A stretch of 64,000 bases of DNA from Serratia plymuthica NBRC 102599 (GTDB lineage: Bacteria > Pseudomonadota > Gammaproteobacteria > Enterobacterales > Enterobacteriaceae): contig NZ_BCTU01000015.1 of NCBI RefSeq assembly GCF_001590925.1, positions 124,001 to 188,000 on the forward strand, read 5' to 3'. This document shows, piece after piece, positions 1-11,798 of the stretch (position 1 is the first letter of the stretch; every line of letters starts with the position of its first letter). Both the position numbers and the translations under genes were made by a program. A model generated the notes under the pieces. The model was not told the DNA's origin. It saw nothing but the letters and a program-made list of their open reading frames with translations, and did not search any database.

Positions 1-1587
<1,587 letters not shown>

Positions 1588-1601
1588 GCCAGGAGGCAGA
1601 G

Positions 1602-2444
1602 ATGAACTCGTCATTAGAACTTCTCGAAGAGCACCGCATGTTCGGTGGCTGGCAACAGCGTTACCGCCATGCAGCGCAGAGCCTGAATTGCAACATGACT
1701 TTCAGCATCTATCTGCCGCCGCCGCGTGATGATAACCCGCCGCCGGTGTTGTACTGGCTGTCGGGGCTGACTTGCAATGATGAAAACTTCACGTTGAAGG
1801 CCGGTGCGCAACGCATCGCCGCCGAACTGGGTCTGGTGCTGGTGATGGCCGATACCAGCCCGCGCGGCGACGATGTGCCGAACGATGAAGGGTACGATCT
1901 GGGCCAGGGCGCCGGGTTCTATTTGAACGCCACGCAGGCGCCGTGGGACAAGCATTTTCGCATGTACGATTACCTCAGCGATGAGCTACCGGCGCTGATC
2001 AATCAGCATTTCAGCGTCAGCGATCGCCAGTCGATCTTTGGCCACTCCATGGGCGGCCATGGCGCGCTGATGCTGGCGTTTCGCAATCCGCAGCGCTTTC
2101 GTTCGGTATCGGCGTTCGCGCCGATCGTCAACCCTTGCCAGGTGCCTTGGGGGCGAAAAGCCTTCACCGCCTATCTGGGGAACGACGAAAGCCAGTGGCT
2201 GCAATACGACAGTTGCCATCTGCTGGCTAACGGGGCGGAAAAAATGCCGGTCCTGGTGGATCAGGGCGACGGCGATCAGTTCCTGGCGGATCAACTGCAA
2301 CCGGCAAAACTGGCAGAGCTGGCACGCCAGCGCGACTGGCCACTGACGCTGCGGATCCAGCCAGGCTACGATCACAGCTACTTCACCATCGCCACCTTTA
2401 TCGAAGACCACCTGCGTTTCCACGCCGAACATCTGTTCCGCTGA
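1602..2444 (+). CDS. frmB: S-formylglutathione hydrolase
   Basis: Second step of glutathione-dependent formaldehyde detoxification: hydrolyses S-formylglutathione to formate and glutathione. It is a 280-residue alpha/beta hydrolase of the esterase D family. The nucleophile elbow GHSMGGHG carries the catalytic serine, and a C-terminal YDHSYF supplies the histidine; the acid is probably the Asp in the DQGDGDQF segment. The start has a strong ribosome site (AGGAGG just upstream of 1602). It follows frmA by 14 bases and is almost certainly co-transcribed with it. A hairpin directly after the stop separates it from the converging ccdAB pair. Confidence 0.95.
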   Translation: MNSSLELLEEHRMFGGWQQRYRHAAQSLNCNMTFSIYLPPPRDDNPPPVLYWLSGLTCNDENFTLKAGAQRIAAELGLVLVMADTSPRGDDVPNDEGYDLGQGAGFYLNATQAPWDKHFRMYDYLSDELPALINQHFSVSDRQSIFGHSMGGHGALMLAFRNPQRFRSVSAFAPIVNPCQVPWGRKAFTAYLGNDESQWLQYDSCHLLANGAEKMPVLVDQGDGDQFLADQLQPAKLAELARQRDWPLTLRIQPGYDHSYFTIATFIEDHLRFHAEHLFR

Positions 2445-2450
2445 TAAAAA

Positions 2451-2477
2451 AATCCGGGCGGTTTAGCCGCCCGGATT
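2451..2477 (-). terminator. Intrinsic terminator between frmB and ccdB
   Basis: Perfect 11-bp inverted repeat (AATCCGGGCGG / CCGCCCGGATT) with a 5-base loop. It abuts the stop codon of ccdB. Read leftwards the stem is followed by a run of T, so it mainly ends the ccdAB transcript; read rightwards it can still act as a hairpin after frmB. Confidence 0.85.
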
Positions 2478-2795
2478 TCATCTGATACCGTCGAAAAGAA
2501 AATCTATTGCGGCTTTCACCTTGGTTCGGTATTGGGAAGCATCGCAAAATTCAGCGCCCAGGATACGAACGGGAATACTTGCCATCTCATGAGTCATAAC
2601 GGCGTACTCGTTGTCATCCACCAGCCTGACCAAAGGGTTCAAGCGTTCCGGGCGAGTACTGGCCGGATACTTTTCAATGGGTAATAACGGGATCATAACT
2701 CGGCGATTTAATTGCTCGATGATATCGTTCGTCACATCAAGCAGCAGAGGATAGACTGCGCTTTTCCCCGTATTCGCGTATACCGTAAATTGCAT
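2478..2795 (-). CDS. ccdB: CcdB-family toxin (gyrase inhibitor)
   Basis: A 105-residue protein matching CcdB in length and pattern. It opens MQFTVYANTG, has a central LPIEKYPA segment and ends in a C-terminal helix with FLFDGIR. Plasmid-F CcdB poisons DNA gyrase and is neutralised by CcdA; activity here is inferred from family membership. Its start lies two bases after the ccdA stop, the tight coupling usual for such pairs. It sits between frmB and the gsi operon, where E. coli has nothing similar, which suggests insertion of a chromosomal toxin-antitoxin pair. The terminator directly follows the stop. Confidence 0.9.
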   Translation of the reverse strand: MQFTVYANTGKSAVYPLLLDVTNDIIEQLNRRVMIPLLPIEKYPASTRPERLNPLVRLVDDNEYAVMTHEMASIPVRILGAEFCDASQYRTKVKAAIDFLFDGIR

Positions 2796-2797
2796 CG

Positions 2798-3034
2798 CTA
2801 AAACGTCCTGTATTCGTCACTGAAACAGCCATGTTCTTCATGAAAACGATTTAAAGCATCGATCGCTTCTCGGTTTTCTTCCTTCCATTTCCTCATCTCA
2901 TGCTGACGCAATTCGGCATCCAAAGCAGTATTCAGCGTAGTACTGAGGTTAATGCCCGCCTCACGTGCACGGCTCAGTAAACTGCGTTCCACCGCCATGG
3001 TAACGCTTTGGGTCGTTCGTTGTTTTACTGGCAT
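2798..3034 (-). CDS. ccdA: CcdA-family antitoxin
   Basis: A 78-residue antitoxin that binds CcdB and represses the operon through an N-terminal ribbon-helix-helix (about residues 8-45). The C-terminal tail (WKEENREAIDALN...) resembles the toxin-wrapping tail of CcdA. I chose the ATG at 3034 because GGGAGGTG lies just upstream. A longer reading to 3070 would add residues with no similarity to CcdA. It is first in the ccdAB operon, two bases before the toxin start. Confidence 0.88.
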   Translation of the reverse strand: MPVKQRTTQSVTMAVERSLLSRAREAGINLSTTLNTALDAELRQHEMRKWKEENREAIDALNRFHEEHGCFSDEYRTF

Positions 3035-3178
3035 TAGCACCTCCCGCAATAATCTTCGTGCAAACAACACGGCTTATTGAACGAAAAATAACACCCAGGA
3101 ACGGTGTCAGCCCATTCAAATGTGCGCCACGCATCATGGCGAAACCGGCCTGAACGCGCAAAGGCAACAGACCCAAAG

Positions 3179-4087
3179 TCACCCCTTCAGTTTCGGATCC
3201 AGCGCATCGCGCAGCCCATCGCCCAACAAGTTAAACGCCAGCACGGTGAGGAAAATCGCCAAACTGGGGAAAATCGCCACGTGCGGCGCAATCACCATAT
3301 CGGCTCGCGCCTCGTTGAGCATCGCGCCCCACTCCGGCGTCGGCGGTTGCGCGCCCAGGCCGAGGAACGACAGGCTGGCGGCGGTAATGATGGAAGTGCC
3401 GATACGCATGGTGAAATACACCACGATCGACGAAAGAGTGCCCGGCAAAATATGCCGCATGATGATGGTCCAGTCCGAAGCGCCAATGCTGCGTGCCGAC
3501 TCGATATAGGTCAGGTGCTTCAGCACCAGGGTGTTGCCCCGCACCAACCGGGCAAACGCCGGAATGCTGAAAATGGCCACCGCGATAATCACATTGGCCA
3601 TGCCGCTGCCCATGATCGCCACCACGCCAATCGCCAGCAGGATGCCGGGAAACGCGAACAACACGTCGCAAATGCGCATGGTGATCCGATCCCACCAGCC
3701 CTCATAATAGCCCGCCAACAGGCCCAGCAAGGTGCCAATCAATCCGCCGGCCAGTACCGAGAACACCCCGGCGGCCAGCGAAATGCGCGTGCCCATCAGA
3801 ATACGGCTAAAAATATCCCGCCCCAGCGAATCCACGCCCAGCCAATGCACCAGCGAAGGGCCTTCGTTCAGGCGGTCATAATCAAAATAGTTTTCCGCAT
3901 CAAAGGGGGTCAGGTACGGCGCAAACAGCGCTGCCGCCACCAACAGCAACACAAACAGTCCCGCGACCAACGCCACATGCTGTCGGCGGAAACGCCGCCA
4001 AAACTCATGCCACGGCGTGCGCACCGCGTTAGAGTTGATCGTCGGCATCGCCTTCAATGCAGCGTTACGTCGCCAATGCTTAATCAT
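3179..4087 (-). CDS. gsiD: Glutathione/dipeptide ABC transporter permease GsiD
   Basis: Inner-membrane permease of 302 residues of the DppC/OppC type. One membrane span lies near residues 35-55 and five more in the BPD_transp_1 domain (about 95-290). The EAA loop, which contacts the ATPase, is visible as [13 protein letters not shown] late in the protein. It pairs with GsiC, the ATPase GsiA and the binding protein GsiB to import glutathione and related peptides. It is last in the iaaA-gsiABCD operon, 9 bases after gsiC. The gene order equals that of E. coli, which supports the assignment, although other dipeptide systems share the fold. Confidence 0.92.
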   Translation of the reverse strand: MIKHWRRNAALKAMPTINSNAVRTPWHEFWRRFRRQHVALVAGLFVLLLVAAALFAPYLTPFDAENYFDYDRLNEGPSLVHWLGVDSLGRDIFSRILMGTRISLAAGVFSVLAGGLIGTLLGLLAGYYEGWWDRITMRICDVLFAFPGILLAIGVVAIMGSGMANVIIAVAIFSIPAFARLVRGNTLVLKHLTYIESARSIGASDWTIIMRHILPGTLSSIVVYFTMRIGTSIITAASLSFLGLGAQPPTPEWGAMLNEARADMVIAPHVAIFPSLAIFLTVLAFNLLGDGLRDALDPKLKG

Positions 4088-4096
4088 GCAGCGCCC

Positions 4097-5017
4097 TCAT
4101 TTGTAGCGTATCGCCGGGTTAATTGCCGCATACAGCATGTCCACCAACAGGTTAATCAGAATGAACTCCAGAGAAAACAACAGCACCTCGGCCTGGATCA
4201 CCGGGTAATCGCGCATCTCGACGGAATCGACCAGCAGCCTGCCCAGCCCCGGCCAGTTAAAGACTTTCTCCACCACGATAGAGCCGCCAAGCAGAAAGCC
4301 GAACTGCAATCCCATCATGGTCACCACCGGGATCATCGCGTTACGCAGCCCGTGTTTCACCACCACCAGGGTTTCTCGCACACCCTTGGCGCGCGCGGTG
4401 CGCATATAGTCTTCTTGCATCACCTCAACGAATGAAGCGCGGGTAAAGCGCGCCATCACCGCCGCCACCGCCGCGCCCAACGTAATCGAGGGCAGAATAT
4501 AGTGCCGCCAGCTGTCGGCCCCCACCGTCGGCAACCAGCCGAGGTTGACGGAAAATACCTGCATCAGCAGCATGCCCAGCGCAAAGGCGGGGAATGAAAT
4601 GCCCGAGACCGCCAGCGTCATGCCCAGGCGATCCGGCCAGCGGTTTCGCCACACGGCGGACACCATGCCAATGGCCATGCCGAAGATCACCGCCCACAGC
4701 ATGCTGGTGAGGGTCAGCCACAGCGTTGGCAAAAAGCGCGAGCCGATCTCCTCGCTCACCGGGCGCTTGGACACCATCGAGGTGCCGAAATCGCCCTGTA
4801 GCGCATTGACAAAAAAATGGACGAACTGCTGAGGCAACGGCTTATCCAGCCCCAGATCCTTGCGCACCAGTTGCACCACCGCTTCGTCGGCATCCGGCCC
4901 CGCCGCCAGCCGCGCCGGATCGCCGGGCAGCAGGTGAACGAACAGAAACACCAGCACCGCGACAATCAGCAGCGTCGGGATCAGACCCAGCAGTCGTTTC
5001 AGAAAATAATTAAGCAT
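4097..5017 (-). CDS. gsiC: Glutathione/dipeptide ABC transporter permease GsiC
   Basis: Permease of the DppB/OppB type, 306 residues. It starts [20 protein letters not shown], a first transmembrane helix at about residues 9-30. The PGDPAR motif in the periplasmic loop and the domain [16 protein letters not shown]...[10 protein letters not shown] are typical of this family. The EAA-type loop falls around [11 protein letters not shown]. It forms the heterodimeric channel with GsiD. It lies 52 bases after gsiB, and that gap contains a GC-rich hairpin that may reduce permease expression relative to the binding protein. Confidence 0.92.
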   Translation of the reverse strand: MLNYFLKRLLGLIPTLLIVAVLVFLFVHLLPGDPARLAAGPDADEAVVQLVRKDLGLDKPLPQQFVHFFVNALQGDFGTSMVSKRPVSEEIGSRFLPTLWLTLTSMLWAVIFGMAIGMVSAVWRNRWPDRLGMTLAVSGISFPAFALGMLLMQVFSVNLGWLPTVGADSWRHYILPSITLGAAVAAVMARFTRASFVEVMQEDYMRTARAKGVRETLVVVKHGLRNAMIPVVTMMGLQFGFLLGGSIVVEKVFNWPGLGRLLVDSVEMRDYPVIQAEVLLFSLEFILINLLVDMLYAAINPAIRYK

Positions 5018-5035
5018 GTCGGGTTAATCCCCTCA

Positions 5036-5060
5036 CCCCGCCCCCGAATAGAGGGCGGGG
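5036..5060 (-). terminator. GC-rich hairpin between gsiB and gsiC
   Basis: Perfect 8-bp inverted repeat CCCCGCCC / GGGCGGGG with a 9-base loop in the gsiB-gsiC gap. No T-run follows, so it is more likely an mRNA-stabilising or attenuating structure than a full terminator. Confidence 0.5.
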
Positions 5061-5069
5061 ATTGGCGCC

Positions 5070-6608
5070 TTATTTGAGATCGGCATTATCAAAGTTGAAC
5101 GAGGTATCCGGCATCACATAGAAACCGCTCAGCTGCTTGTTGTTGGCCGACAGCAGGCGCTCGGTCGCCAGGAAGATCCACGGTGCGTCGGCCCAGATCC
5201 GGTCCTGCGCATCCTTGTAGAGTTTCTGCTTCTCGGCGCGATCGGTGGTCGCCAGCGCGCCGGTCAGATCCTTGTCCACCTGCGGATTGCTGTAAAACGC
5301 GGTGTTGAACTGCTTGGGTGGCGCAGCCTGGGTAGAGAACAGCGGCGACAGCGCCCAATCCGCCTCGCCGGTCGACGCCGACCAGCCGGTATAGAACATG
5401 CGCACGCCGGTGTCTTTCACCCCGACGCTTTCCACCTGCGCGGCACGCTGGCCGGCATCCATCGCGGTCACCGTCACTTTCACCCCAACCTGCGCCAGCT
5501 GCTGCTGGGCAAACTGCAGCACTTTCTGCGCGGTGCTGTGGTTATGCGAAGACCACAACGTGGTGGTGAAACCGTTCGGATAGCCGGCCTCTTTCAGCAG
5601 TTCGCGCGCCTTGGCCGGATCGTACGGCCACGGCTTGTAGCGGGTAGCGAAGTCGATTGCCGGCGGTACCGGGCCTTCCGCCGGTACCGCGTAGCCGGAG
5701 AACGCCACTTTGATCAACGCATCCTTGTTGATGGCGTAGTTCAACGCCTGGCGCACTTTCGGATTGTCAAACGGCTTCTGGGTGACGTTCAGACTGATAT
5801 AACGTTGCAGGATCGACGGAGCCGCCACCACGTCGAGCTTGGCATTGCCTTCCAGCACCTTGGCCTGCTCGTAAGGGATCGGGAAGGCAAAGGTCGCTTC
5901 GCCGGTTTGCAGCATCGCCGCACGGGTATTGTTGTCCACCACCGGGCGCCAGGTGATGCTGTCGAGCTTCGGCAACCCCGGCTTCCAATAGCCGTCGAAC
6001 TTCTTCACCTTGACGAAATCGGTCTGGTTCCAGGTCACGAACTGATATGGCCCGGTGCCCACCGGATGGAAGCCAATGTCTTTGCCATACTGCTTCAGCG
6101 CCGCCGGGGAAATGATCGCCGCCGCCGGGTGCGCCAAATTGTTGATAAAGGCCGAGAACGGTGCCTTCAACACGATTTTCACCGTGTTGGCGTCCACCAC
6201 TTCGGTTTTGTCGATCATCTTGAACAGGTTGTAGCGCTTGAGATGGCTGTCCGGGTTGCTGGCGCGATCCAGGTTCACCTTCACCGCTTCGGCGTTGAAC
6301 TCGGTGCCGTCGTGGAATTTCACCCCCGGATGCAGCTTGAGGGTATAAGTCAAGCCGTCTTTACTTACCTCGTAGCCGTCCGCCAGCACGTTAACCAGCT
6401 TCATGTCCTTATCGAAGCCGAACAGCCCCTGATAGAAAGACTTGGCCACCGCCTGAGACAGCGTGTCGTTGGCGTCGTACGGATCCAACGTGGTGAAGTT
6501 GGAAGCCACGGCAATCACCGCATCCTTCGCCGCCCAGGCCGGGCCTGCGCCCACCGCCGCCAGCAGCACGGCGGCCACCAACGCATTACGTTTGAATGTG
6601 TGCTTCAT
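5070..6608 (-). CDS. gsiB: Periplasmic glutathione-binding protein GsiB
   Basis: Substrate-binding protein of the SBP_bac_5 (peptide/nickel) family, 512 residues, the same length as E. coli GsiB as I recall it. A clear signal peptide ends at about residue 26 ([12 protein letters not shown], cleavage before AKDAV). The signature [18 protein letters not shown] near residue 98 is the typical family motif. It delivers glutathione to the GsiCD channel. It lies 23 bases after gsiA and before the hairpin that precedes gsiC. Exact ligand is taken from synteny with E. coli iaaA-gsiABCD. Confidence 0.93.
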   Translation of the reverse strand: MKHTFKRNALVAAVLLAAVGAGPAWAAKDAVIAVASNFTTLDPYDANDTLSQAVAKSFYQGLFGFDKDMKLVNVLADGYEVSKDGLTYTLKLHPGVKFHDGTEFNAEAVKVNLDRASNPDSHLKRYNLFKMIDKTEVVDANTVKIVLKAPFSAFINNLAHPAAAIISPAALKQYGKDIGFHPVGTGPYQFVTWNQTDFVKVKKFDGYWKPGLPKLDSITWRPVVDNNTRAAMLQTGEATFAFPIPYEQAKVLEGNAKLDVVAAPSILQRYISLNVTQKPFDNPKVRQALNYAINKDALIKVAFSGYAVPAEGPVPPAIDFATRYKPWPYDPAKARELLKEAGYPNGFTTTLWSSHNHSTAQKVLQFAQQQLAQVGVKVTVTAMDAGQRAAQVESVGVKDTGVRMFYTGWSASTGEADWALSPLFSTQAAPPKQFNTAFYSNPQVDKDLTGALATTDRAEKQKLYKDAQDRIWADAPWIFLATERLLSANNKQLSGFYVMPDTSFNFDNADLK

Positions 6609-6631
6609 GTCGCTTGTCTCTCCTGAGGTCT

Positions 6632-8509
6632 TTAATAAGCACCGGCGATCGGGTGGCGGGCAACGAAGTGCCCCGGCCCAACCTGTACCAGCGGTGCGGT
6701 AACGGGTTCATCGCCCAACGCGCGGATCGGGCTAGGAATTTCATCCACCAACAACGGTTGGCGTTTATGGACATGTGCCGGATCGGCCACCGGCACCGCC
6801 GCCATCAGTTTGCGGGTATAAGCGTGCTGCGGGTTGTCGAACACCGCCCGACGCGGGCCAATTTCGACGATCTGGCCGAGGTACATGACCGCCACGCGAT
6901 GGCTAATGCGTTCCACCACCGCCATATCGTGCGAGATAAACAAGAATGCGATGCCGAGCTCACGCTGCAGATCGAGCAGCAGATTGACGATTTGCGCCTG
7001 AATCGACACGTCAAGCGCCGACACCGACTCGTCGGCAATCACCACCTTCGGGTTCAATGCCAGCGCACGCGCAATACAGATACGCTGCCGCTGGCCACCG
7101 GAAAACTCATGCGGATAACGCCGCGCATGCTCAGGTTTCAGCCCCACGCGCTCCAGCAACCAGGCCACACGCGCCTCCGCCGCCTTGCCACGCGCCACGT
7201 TATGCACCAGCAGCGGCTCCATAATCGAAAAGCCGACGGTCAGCCGCGGGTCCAGAGAAGCGTAAGGATCCTGGAAGATAAACTGGATATCGCGCCGCAG
7301 GTGCTGCAACGCCGAGCCTTTCAGGTGGTTTATCTGACGGCCGTCAAAGGTGATGGTGCCATGTTGGCTGTCCACCAGCTTTAGCAGCGAACGGCCGGTA
7401 GTGGATTTACCACAGCCGGACTCCCCCACCAGCCCCAGCGTTTCGCCGGGATAGAGATCAAAACTGACGTTTTCCACCGCGTGTACCCGACGGGTGACGC
7501 GGTTGAAAATACCGCTGCGCAGATCAAAACGCGTGACCAGGTTTTCCACGCGCAGGATCGGCGCTGCGCCCGGCGGCACGGTATCCTGCGGCAGCCCATT
7601 GTCTTCGCCGTTGGGCTGCGGGAATTTGGCAGGGAAATCTTTATCCGCCATCGAACCCAGCTTCGGCACTGCCGCCAGCAACGCCTGGGTGTAAGGCTGT
7701 TGCGGCGCGGCGAACAACTCGCGCACCGGCCCTTGCTCCACTTGTTCGCCCTGATGCATCACCAGCACCCGGTCGGCAATCTCCGCCACTACGCCCATAT
7801 CGTGGGTGATGAAAATCACCCCCATCTGCATTTCCTGCTGCAGCACGCGAATCAGCTGCAGGATCTGCGCCTGAATGGTGACGTCCAGCGCGGTGGTCGG
7901 CTCGTCGGCAATCAGCAGCGCGGGTTTGCAAGATAACGCCATGGCGATCATCACCCGCTGGCGCATGCCGCCGGAAAGCTGGTGCGGATAACGGTTAAGT
8001 ACCTCTTTGGCTTCGGGAATGCGCACCAGATCGAGCATGCGCAAGGCTTCTTGTTTCGCGGCGCGACCGCCCATCGCCTGATGCAGCCGCAAAGACTCGG
8101 CGATCTGCTCGCCTACCGGAAACACCGGATTCAGCGACGTCATCGGCTCCTGAAAAATCATCGCCATATCGGCGCCGCGCAGGGTTCGCAAGGTGCTCTG
8201 ACGCGCTCGCGCCAGATCCAGCACCTCGCCGTTGCGCCGGCGAAATGACATAGCGCCGCTGACGATAGCGCCGCCGCCCTGCTCAACCAATCGCATCAAC
8301 GCCAGAGAGGTGACCGATTTGCCCGAGCCGGACTCGCCGACGATCGCCAGCGTTTCACCGCGATCGATGTCAAATGACAGGTGGCGCACCGCCTCGACGG
8401 TGTCGCCCTGTTGGTTAAAACGGATGCCAAGATCGCGTACCGACAGTACGCGCTGCGGCGGCATAAATAACCCGGAGTCCGCCGCAGGCGGCATTGAAGT
8501 ATCGGTCAT
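6632..8509 (-). CDS. gsiA: Glutathione ABC transporter ATP-binding protein GsiA (double ATPase)
   Basis: A 625-residue fusion of two ABC ATPase domains of the oligopeptide type, the arrangement typical of GsiA. The first domain has Walker A GESGSGKS at 58-65, signature LSGGM at 178-182 and Walker B LLIADEP. The second has GESGCGKS at 362-369, signature FSGGQ and VVIADES. Each domain is followed by the oligopeptide-ATPase C-terminal extension (for example [14 protein letters not shown]). It energises glutathione import by GsiBCD. It begins 19 bases after iaaA and is followed 23 bases later by gsiB. Confidence 0.95.
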   Translation of the reverse strand: MTDTSMPPAADSGLFMPPQRVLSVRDLGIRFNQQGDTVEAVRHLSFDIDRGETLAIVGESGSGKSVTSLALMRLVEQGGGAIVSGAMSFRRRNGEVLDLARARQSTLRTLRGADMAMIFQEPMTSLNPVFPVGEQIAESLRLHQAMGGRAAKQEALRMLDLVRIPEAKEVLNRYPHQLSGGMRQRVMIAMALSCKPALLIADEPTTALDVTIQAQILQLIRVLQQEMQMGVIFITHDMGVVAEIADRVLVMHQGEQVEQGPVRELFAAPQQPYTQALLAAVPKLGSMADKDFPAKFPQPNGEDNGLPQDTVPPGAAPILRVENLVTRFDLRSGIFNRVTRRVHAVENVSFDLYPGETLGLVGESGCGKSTTGRSLLKLVDSQHGTITFDGRQINHLKGSALQHLRRDIQFIFQDPYASLDPRLTVGFSIMEPLLVHNVARGKAAEARVAWLLERVGLKPEHARRYPHEFSGGQRQRICIARALALNPKVVIADESVSALDVSIQAQIVNLLLDLQRELGIAFLFISHDMAVVERISHRVAVMYLGQIVEIGPRRAVFDNPQHAYTRKLMAAVPVADPAHVHKRQPLLVDEIPSPIRALGDEPVTAPLVQVGPGHFVARHPIAGAY

Positions 8510-8528
8510 GCACCCTCCTGGTGATCGG

Positions 8529-9485
8529 TTAGCGATAAATCCCTATGGACGGCGCATCGCCGACATAACCGAAGCCGCGGTACATCCCTTCGCTGTTGAA
8601 AGGCAGGGCCACGTTGCCGTGGCGGTCGATGGCGATCAGCCCGCCGCTGCCGCCCATTGCCGGCAGTTTTTCCATCACCACCCGATCGCAGGCCTGTTGC
8701 AGGCTCAGACCGGCGTACTCGATCAAGGCAGAAACGTCGTAAGCCGCGACGCCGCGCATGAAGATTTCGCCGGTGCCGGTACTGGAGACCGCCACCGTGG
8801 CGTTGTTGGCATAGCAGCCTGCGCCGATGATCGGCGTGTCGCCAATCCGGCCTGCCTGTTTATTGGTCATACCGCCGGTTGAGGTGGCGGCCGCCAGATT
8901 GCCTAATGCGTCCAGCGCTACCGCACCGACGGTGCCGAATTTGCGATCGGGGTCTATCGGATCGCCGGCCTGCGCCGCGCCGTCGTGATCGAGCAGCACC
9001 CGGCCCTGCTCCGCCTGAGCGCGGTGCAGTTGATCAAAACGTTCCTGGGTAAAGAAGAAATCGGGGGCGACCATTTCCAGGCCGTGGGCTACGGCGAATT
9101 TTTCTGCGCCTTCACCGGCGAACAGCACATGTTGGCTGTTTTCCAGCACCGCACGCGCGGCCAGCACCGGATTGCGTATCCGGTTAACGCCCGTCACGGC
9201 GCCGGCATCGCAGGTGCGGCCGTCCATCACGCAGGCATCCAGTTCGTGGGTGCCCTGATGAGTGAACACCGAGCCCAAGCCCGCGTTGAACAGCGGGCAC
9301 TCTTCCAGCAACCTCACCGCCTCGGTGACCGCATCCAGCGCGCTACCGCCCTGGGCCAAAATATTCTGGCCTGCGGCGACAATGCCCGACAGCACCTGAA
9401 TATATTCCTGTTCCTTTTCTGCACTCAACGCCGCACGGGTAATTGCGCCCGCACCGCCATGAATGGCAATCACTGGTTTGCTCAT
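8529..9485 (-). CDS. iaaA: Isoaspartyl peptidase / L-asparaginase precursor
   Basis: Plant-type asparaginase of the N-terminal-nucleophile family, 318 residues. It cleaves isoaspartyl dipeptides and asparagine after autoproteolysis into two subunits. The expected cleavage is before Thr185 in the segment KFG-TVGAVA, which becomes the nucleophile; the downstream STGGMTNK and GAGCYANN segments are typical. I chose the ATG at 9485 ([13 protein letters not shown]). A longer frame to 9548 would add an N-terminus overlapping a repeat and not found in the family. First gene of the iaaA-gsiABCD unit, so peptide import and intracellular hydrolysis are coupled as in E. coli. Confidence 0.94.
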   Translation of the reverse strand: MSKPVIAIHGGAGAITRAALSAEKEQEYIQVLSGIVAAGQNILAQGGSALDAVTEAVRLLEECPLFNAGLGSVFTHQGTHELDACVMDGRTCDAGAVTGVNRIRNPVLAARAVLENSQHVLFAGEGAEKFAVAHGLEMVAPDFFFTQERFDQLHRAQAEQGRVLLDHDGAAQAGDPIDPDRKFGTVGAVALDALGNLAAATSTGGMTNKQAGRIGDTPIIGAGCYANNATVAVSSTGTGEIFMRGVAAYDVSALIEYAGLSLQQACDRVVMEKLPAMGGSGGLIAIDRHGNVALPFNSEGMYRGFGYVGDAPSIGIYR

Positions 9486-9530
9486 TTGCCTGACACCCTG
9501 TGTTAATTCCAGCCCTTTTCCAAGACGCCT

Positions 9531-9604
9531 ACCCCCTATGGATTTCAAGTTGCAACCAGGTGGCCAGCTCGGGAGCCGCCAGGTATGCTTGAAATACGAC
9601 GGGT
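9531..9604. repeat. Short copy of a dispersed palindromic element
   Basis: The left end ACCCCCTATGGATTTCAAG pairs imperfectly with the right end CTTGAAATACGACGGGT. The left half strongly resembles the repeat at 38332-38456 (both contain CCTATGGATTTC.AGTT.CA.CCAGG.GG). The central part is missing, so this is a shortened or decayed copy. It lies just upstream of iaaA. Confidence 0.75.
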
Positions 9605-9862
9605 GTAATTATTATTCAGACTTTTTTCGACTATATTTAGCCCGGCAATCGAAGTAAAGCATAAAGTCGCCGTTCAGCATTTAGCGTAGCCCTCTTAGAC
9701 CATTTTGCACCTTGAAATAACTTATCGGAATAAAAACAGGGTGTTAGAAAAATGCATTCACGCAAAAAGTCATGTCTGATATTTTTGGCAAGCGCCCTAC
9801 TTGATGGACAGTCATTTTCCGAAAAAATAACCGATAGCTCTGGATAAATAGCCGTGAAGCGC

Positions 9863-9889
9863 TCAACCTGCGGTTTTTTCGCAGGTTGA
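9863..9889 (-). terminator. Hairpin downstream of the DUF924 gene
   Basis: Perfect 10-bp stem TCAACCTGCG / CGCAGGTTGA with loop GTTTTTT, 17 bases beyond the stop of the leftward DUF924 gene. The T-run is in the loop rather than after the stem, so termination is plausible but not certain. Confidence 0.5.
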
Positions 9890-9906
9890 AAGCAGATAAT
9901 CAATAT

Positions 9907-10443
9907 TCAGAAACCCGATCCTGGCAACAGCAGAAATTCCTCTTCTTCCGGCGTGCTGATCCGGCCTAATATCGCATTACGGTGCGGGTAACGGCCAAAA
10001 CGGTCAATGATCGCCTTATGCCGTAATTCAAATTCCAACTGATCGCCATTATTCAGTTCGGTATACAGCGCCAATGCCTGCTGATGAATCACCGCCGATT
10101 CCGAATGCATAAAGGGTAAATAGAGAAAACCGCGCTGTTCGCGGCTGAGCTGTTCGCATTGCCCGGAACGGATCGCCTCTTGCGCCAACACCAGCGCCAT
10201 GCAGTCGCTGGAAAATGCGCGGGGCGTGCCGCGAAACAAATTACGGCTGAACTGATCGAGCACGATCACCTCCGCCAGCCGCCCTTCGATAGTTTCGCGC
10301 CAATGCGCCAATTCACCCGCCGCCGCCGCGTGCCACAGCTCGCCAAAACGCACCTGCAACCGGCTGTCGAAATCCTCGTCTTTCTTGAACCACATCACCG
10401 GATCGATCTCCTCGAACCAGAAGTCTATGACCTGTTTATGCAT
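9907..10443 (-). CDS. DUF924 family protein
   Basis: A 178-residue, mostly helical cytoplasmic protein matching the DUF924 family. It begins with VIDFWFEE, has the conserved block VIVLDQFSRNLFRGTPRAF in the centre, then FLYLPFMHSE and a late RFGRYPHRN. The family is often described as TPR-like; I know of no established enzymatic role. It is divergent from moeA (115 bases between starts) and unlinked in direction to the molybdopterin genes. In E. coli moeA sits directly beside iaaA, so this gene and its spacer are an insertion relative to that order. Confidence 0.85.
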   Translation of the reverse strand: MHKQVIDFWFEEIDPVMWFKKDEDFDSRLQVRFGELWHAAAAGELAHWRETIEGRLAEVIVLDQFSRNLFRGTPRAFSSDCMALVLAQEAIRSGQCEQLSREQRGFLYLPFMHSESAVIHQQALALYTELNNGDQLEFELRHKAIIDRFGRYPHRNAILGRISTPEEEEFLLLPGSGF

Positions 10444-10557
10444 AACGTCTCTCCCTTGTTTAACTCAGTGTAACCCGTTCTCCCCTTCGGCGTTATCTGC
10501 CATAATACTCCCACTTTGCCGCCGTTTTTCGCGCACCCTGATTACGGAGTTCCCTTT

Positions 10558-11796
10558 ATGGATCATTGCCATACTTCCGATCTCATTTCCCTTGAGCAGG
10601 CGCTGGAGAAGATACTCAGCCAACTCTCTCCCCTGCAGCAGACCGAATCCATCCCCCTGAACGCCGCCGCCGGCCGCATTACCGCCGCGCCGGTGATTTC
10701 ACCGATCGACGTGCCGCCGTTCGCCAATTCGGCCATGGACGGTTATGCGGTGCGTATCGCGGACCTGCATGCCAACGCCCCGCTACCGGTCGCAGGCAAA
10801 TCCTTTGCCGGTACGCCGTTCGACGGTGACTGGCCGGCCGGCACCTGCGTGCGCATCATGACCGGCGCGCCGATCCCAACCGGTGCCGAAGCGGTGATCA
10901 TGCAAGAGCAGGCCGAGGTGAGCGATGCCGGCGTTCGCTTCAATGCCGCCGTGCGCGCCGGACAAAACATCCGCTTGGCGGGAGAAGATATCCAACAGGG
11001 CGCCGGCGTGTTGCCTGCCGGCGTCAAACTGGGCGCTGCGCAGTTGCCGTTGCTGGCCTCGCTCGGCGTCGCCGAGGTGCTGGTTGTCCGCAAGTTGAAG
11101 GTCGCGGTATTCTCCACCGGCGACGAGTTGCAGCCGGTAGGCCAGCCGCTAGAGGCCGGGCAGATTTATGACACCAACCGCTTTGCGGTACGCCTGATGC
11201 TCGAGCAATTGGGCTGCGAGACGCTCGATCTGGGCATTATCCGTGATGACCAGAACGCGCTGCGCGCCGCCTTCGAGCAGGCGGACAGCCAGGCTGACGT
11301 AGTGATCAGCAGCGGCGGTGTGTCGGTGGGTGAAGCCGACTACACCAAACAGATGCTCGACGAGTTGGGCGAAGTCAGTTTCTGGAAACTGGCGATCAAA
11401 CCCGGCAAACCCTTTGCGTTTGGCAAGCTGAAGCACGCCTGGTTCTGCGGCCTGCCGGGCAACCCGGTTTCCGCCGCCCTGACCTTCTACCAGTTGGTGC
11501 AGCCGTTGCTGGCAAAACTGGCCGGCCACAGCGAGTGGCACCTGCCACCGCGCCTGCGCGCACGCGCCTTGACGCCGCTGAAGAAGGCGCCGGGTCGTCT
11601 TGATTTCCAGCGCGGCGTGTTTGCCAGCAATGCCCAGGGCGAGTTGGAAGTGAGCACTACCGGCCATCAGGGCTCGCACGTATTCAGTTCATTCAGCCAG
11701 GGTAACTGTTTCATCGTGCTGGAGCGCGAACGCGGTTCAGTGGCGGTTGGCGAAACGGTGGAAATCGAGCCATTCAACACCTTGTTGAGGAGCTGA
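10558..11796 (+). CDS. moeA: Molybdopterin molybdenumtransferase MoeA
   Basis: Inserts molybdate into adenylylated molybdopterin to form active molybdenum cofactor. 412 residues. Family landmarks are [10 protein letters not shown] near residue 60, [18 protein letters not shown] near 100, the MoCF-domain segments [10 protein letters not shown] and [22 protein letters not shown] and GLPGNPVSA. The start at 10558 is preceded by CGGAG and matches the E. coli N-terminus better than the longer frame from 10516. It is followed by moeB after two bases. Its cofactor may serve the molybdoprotein at 53624-54391, though that is only inference. Confidence 0.95.
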   Translation: MDHCHTSDLISLEQALEKILSQLSPLQQTESIPLNAAAGRITAAPVISPIDVPPFANSAMDGYAVRIADLHANAPLPVAGKSFAGTPFDGDWPAGTCVRIMTGAPIPTGAEAVIMQEQAEVSDAGVRFNAAVRAGQNIRLAGEDIQQGAGVLPAGVKLGAAQLPLLASLGVAEVLVVRKLKVAVFSTGDELQPVGQPLEAGQIYDTNRFAVRLMLEQLGCETLDLGIIRDDQNALRAAFEQADSQADVVISSGGVSVGEADYTKQMLDELGEVSFWKLAIKPGKPFAFGKLKHAWFCGLPGNPVSAALTFYQLVQPLLAKLAGHSEWHLPPRLRARALTPLKKAPGRLDFQRGVFASNAQGELEVSTTGHQGSHVFSSFSQGNCFIVLERERGSVAVGETVEIEPFNTLLRS

Positions 11797-11798
11797 AC

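Larger units (their letters stand above)
9486..9906. other. Intergenic stretch between iaaA and the DUF924 gene
   Basis: 421 bases with a decayed palindromic repeat (9531-9604), a hairpin (9863-9889) and AT-rich sequence expected to hold the iaaA promoter. An 88-codon leftward frame here has no ribosome site and no recognisable content, so I do not call it. Confidence 0.6.

Noticed and set aside
3104-4435. 443-codon plus-strand frame antisense to gsiD/gsiC
   Set aside because: His/Gln/Arg-rich translation typical of the antisense strand of GC-rich genes; the gsi genes explain the region.
9637-9903. 88-codon leftward frame between iaaA and the DUF924 gene
   Set aside because: Starts on TTG without a ribosome site, crosses the hairpin and has no recognisable content.
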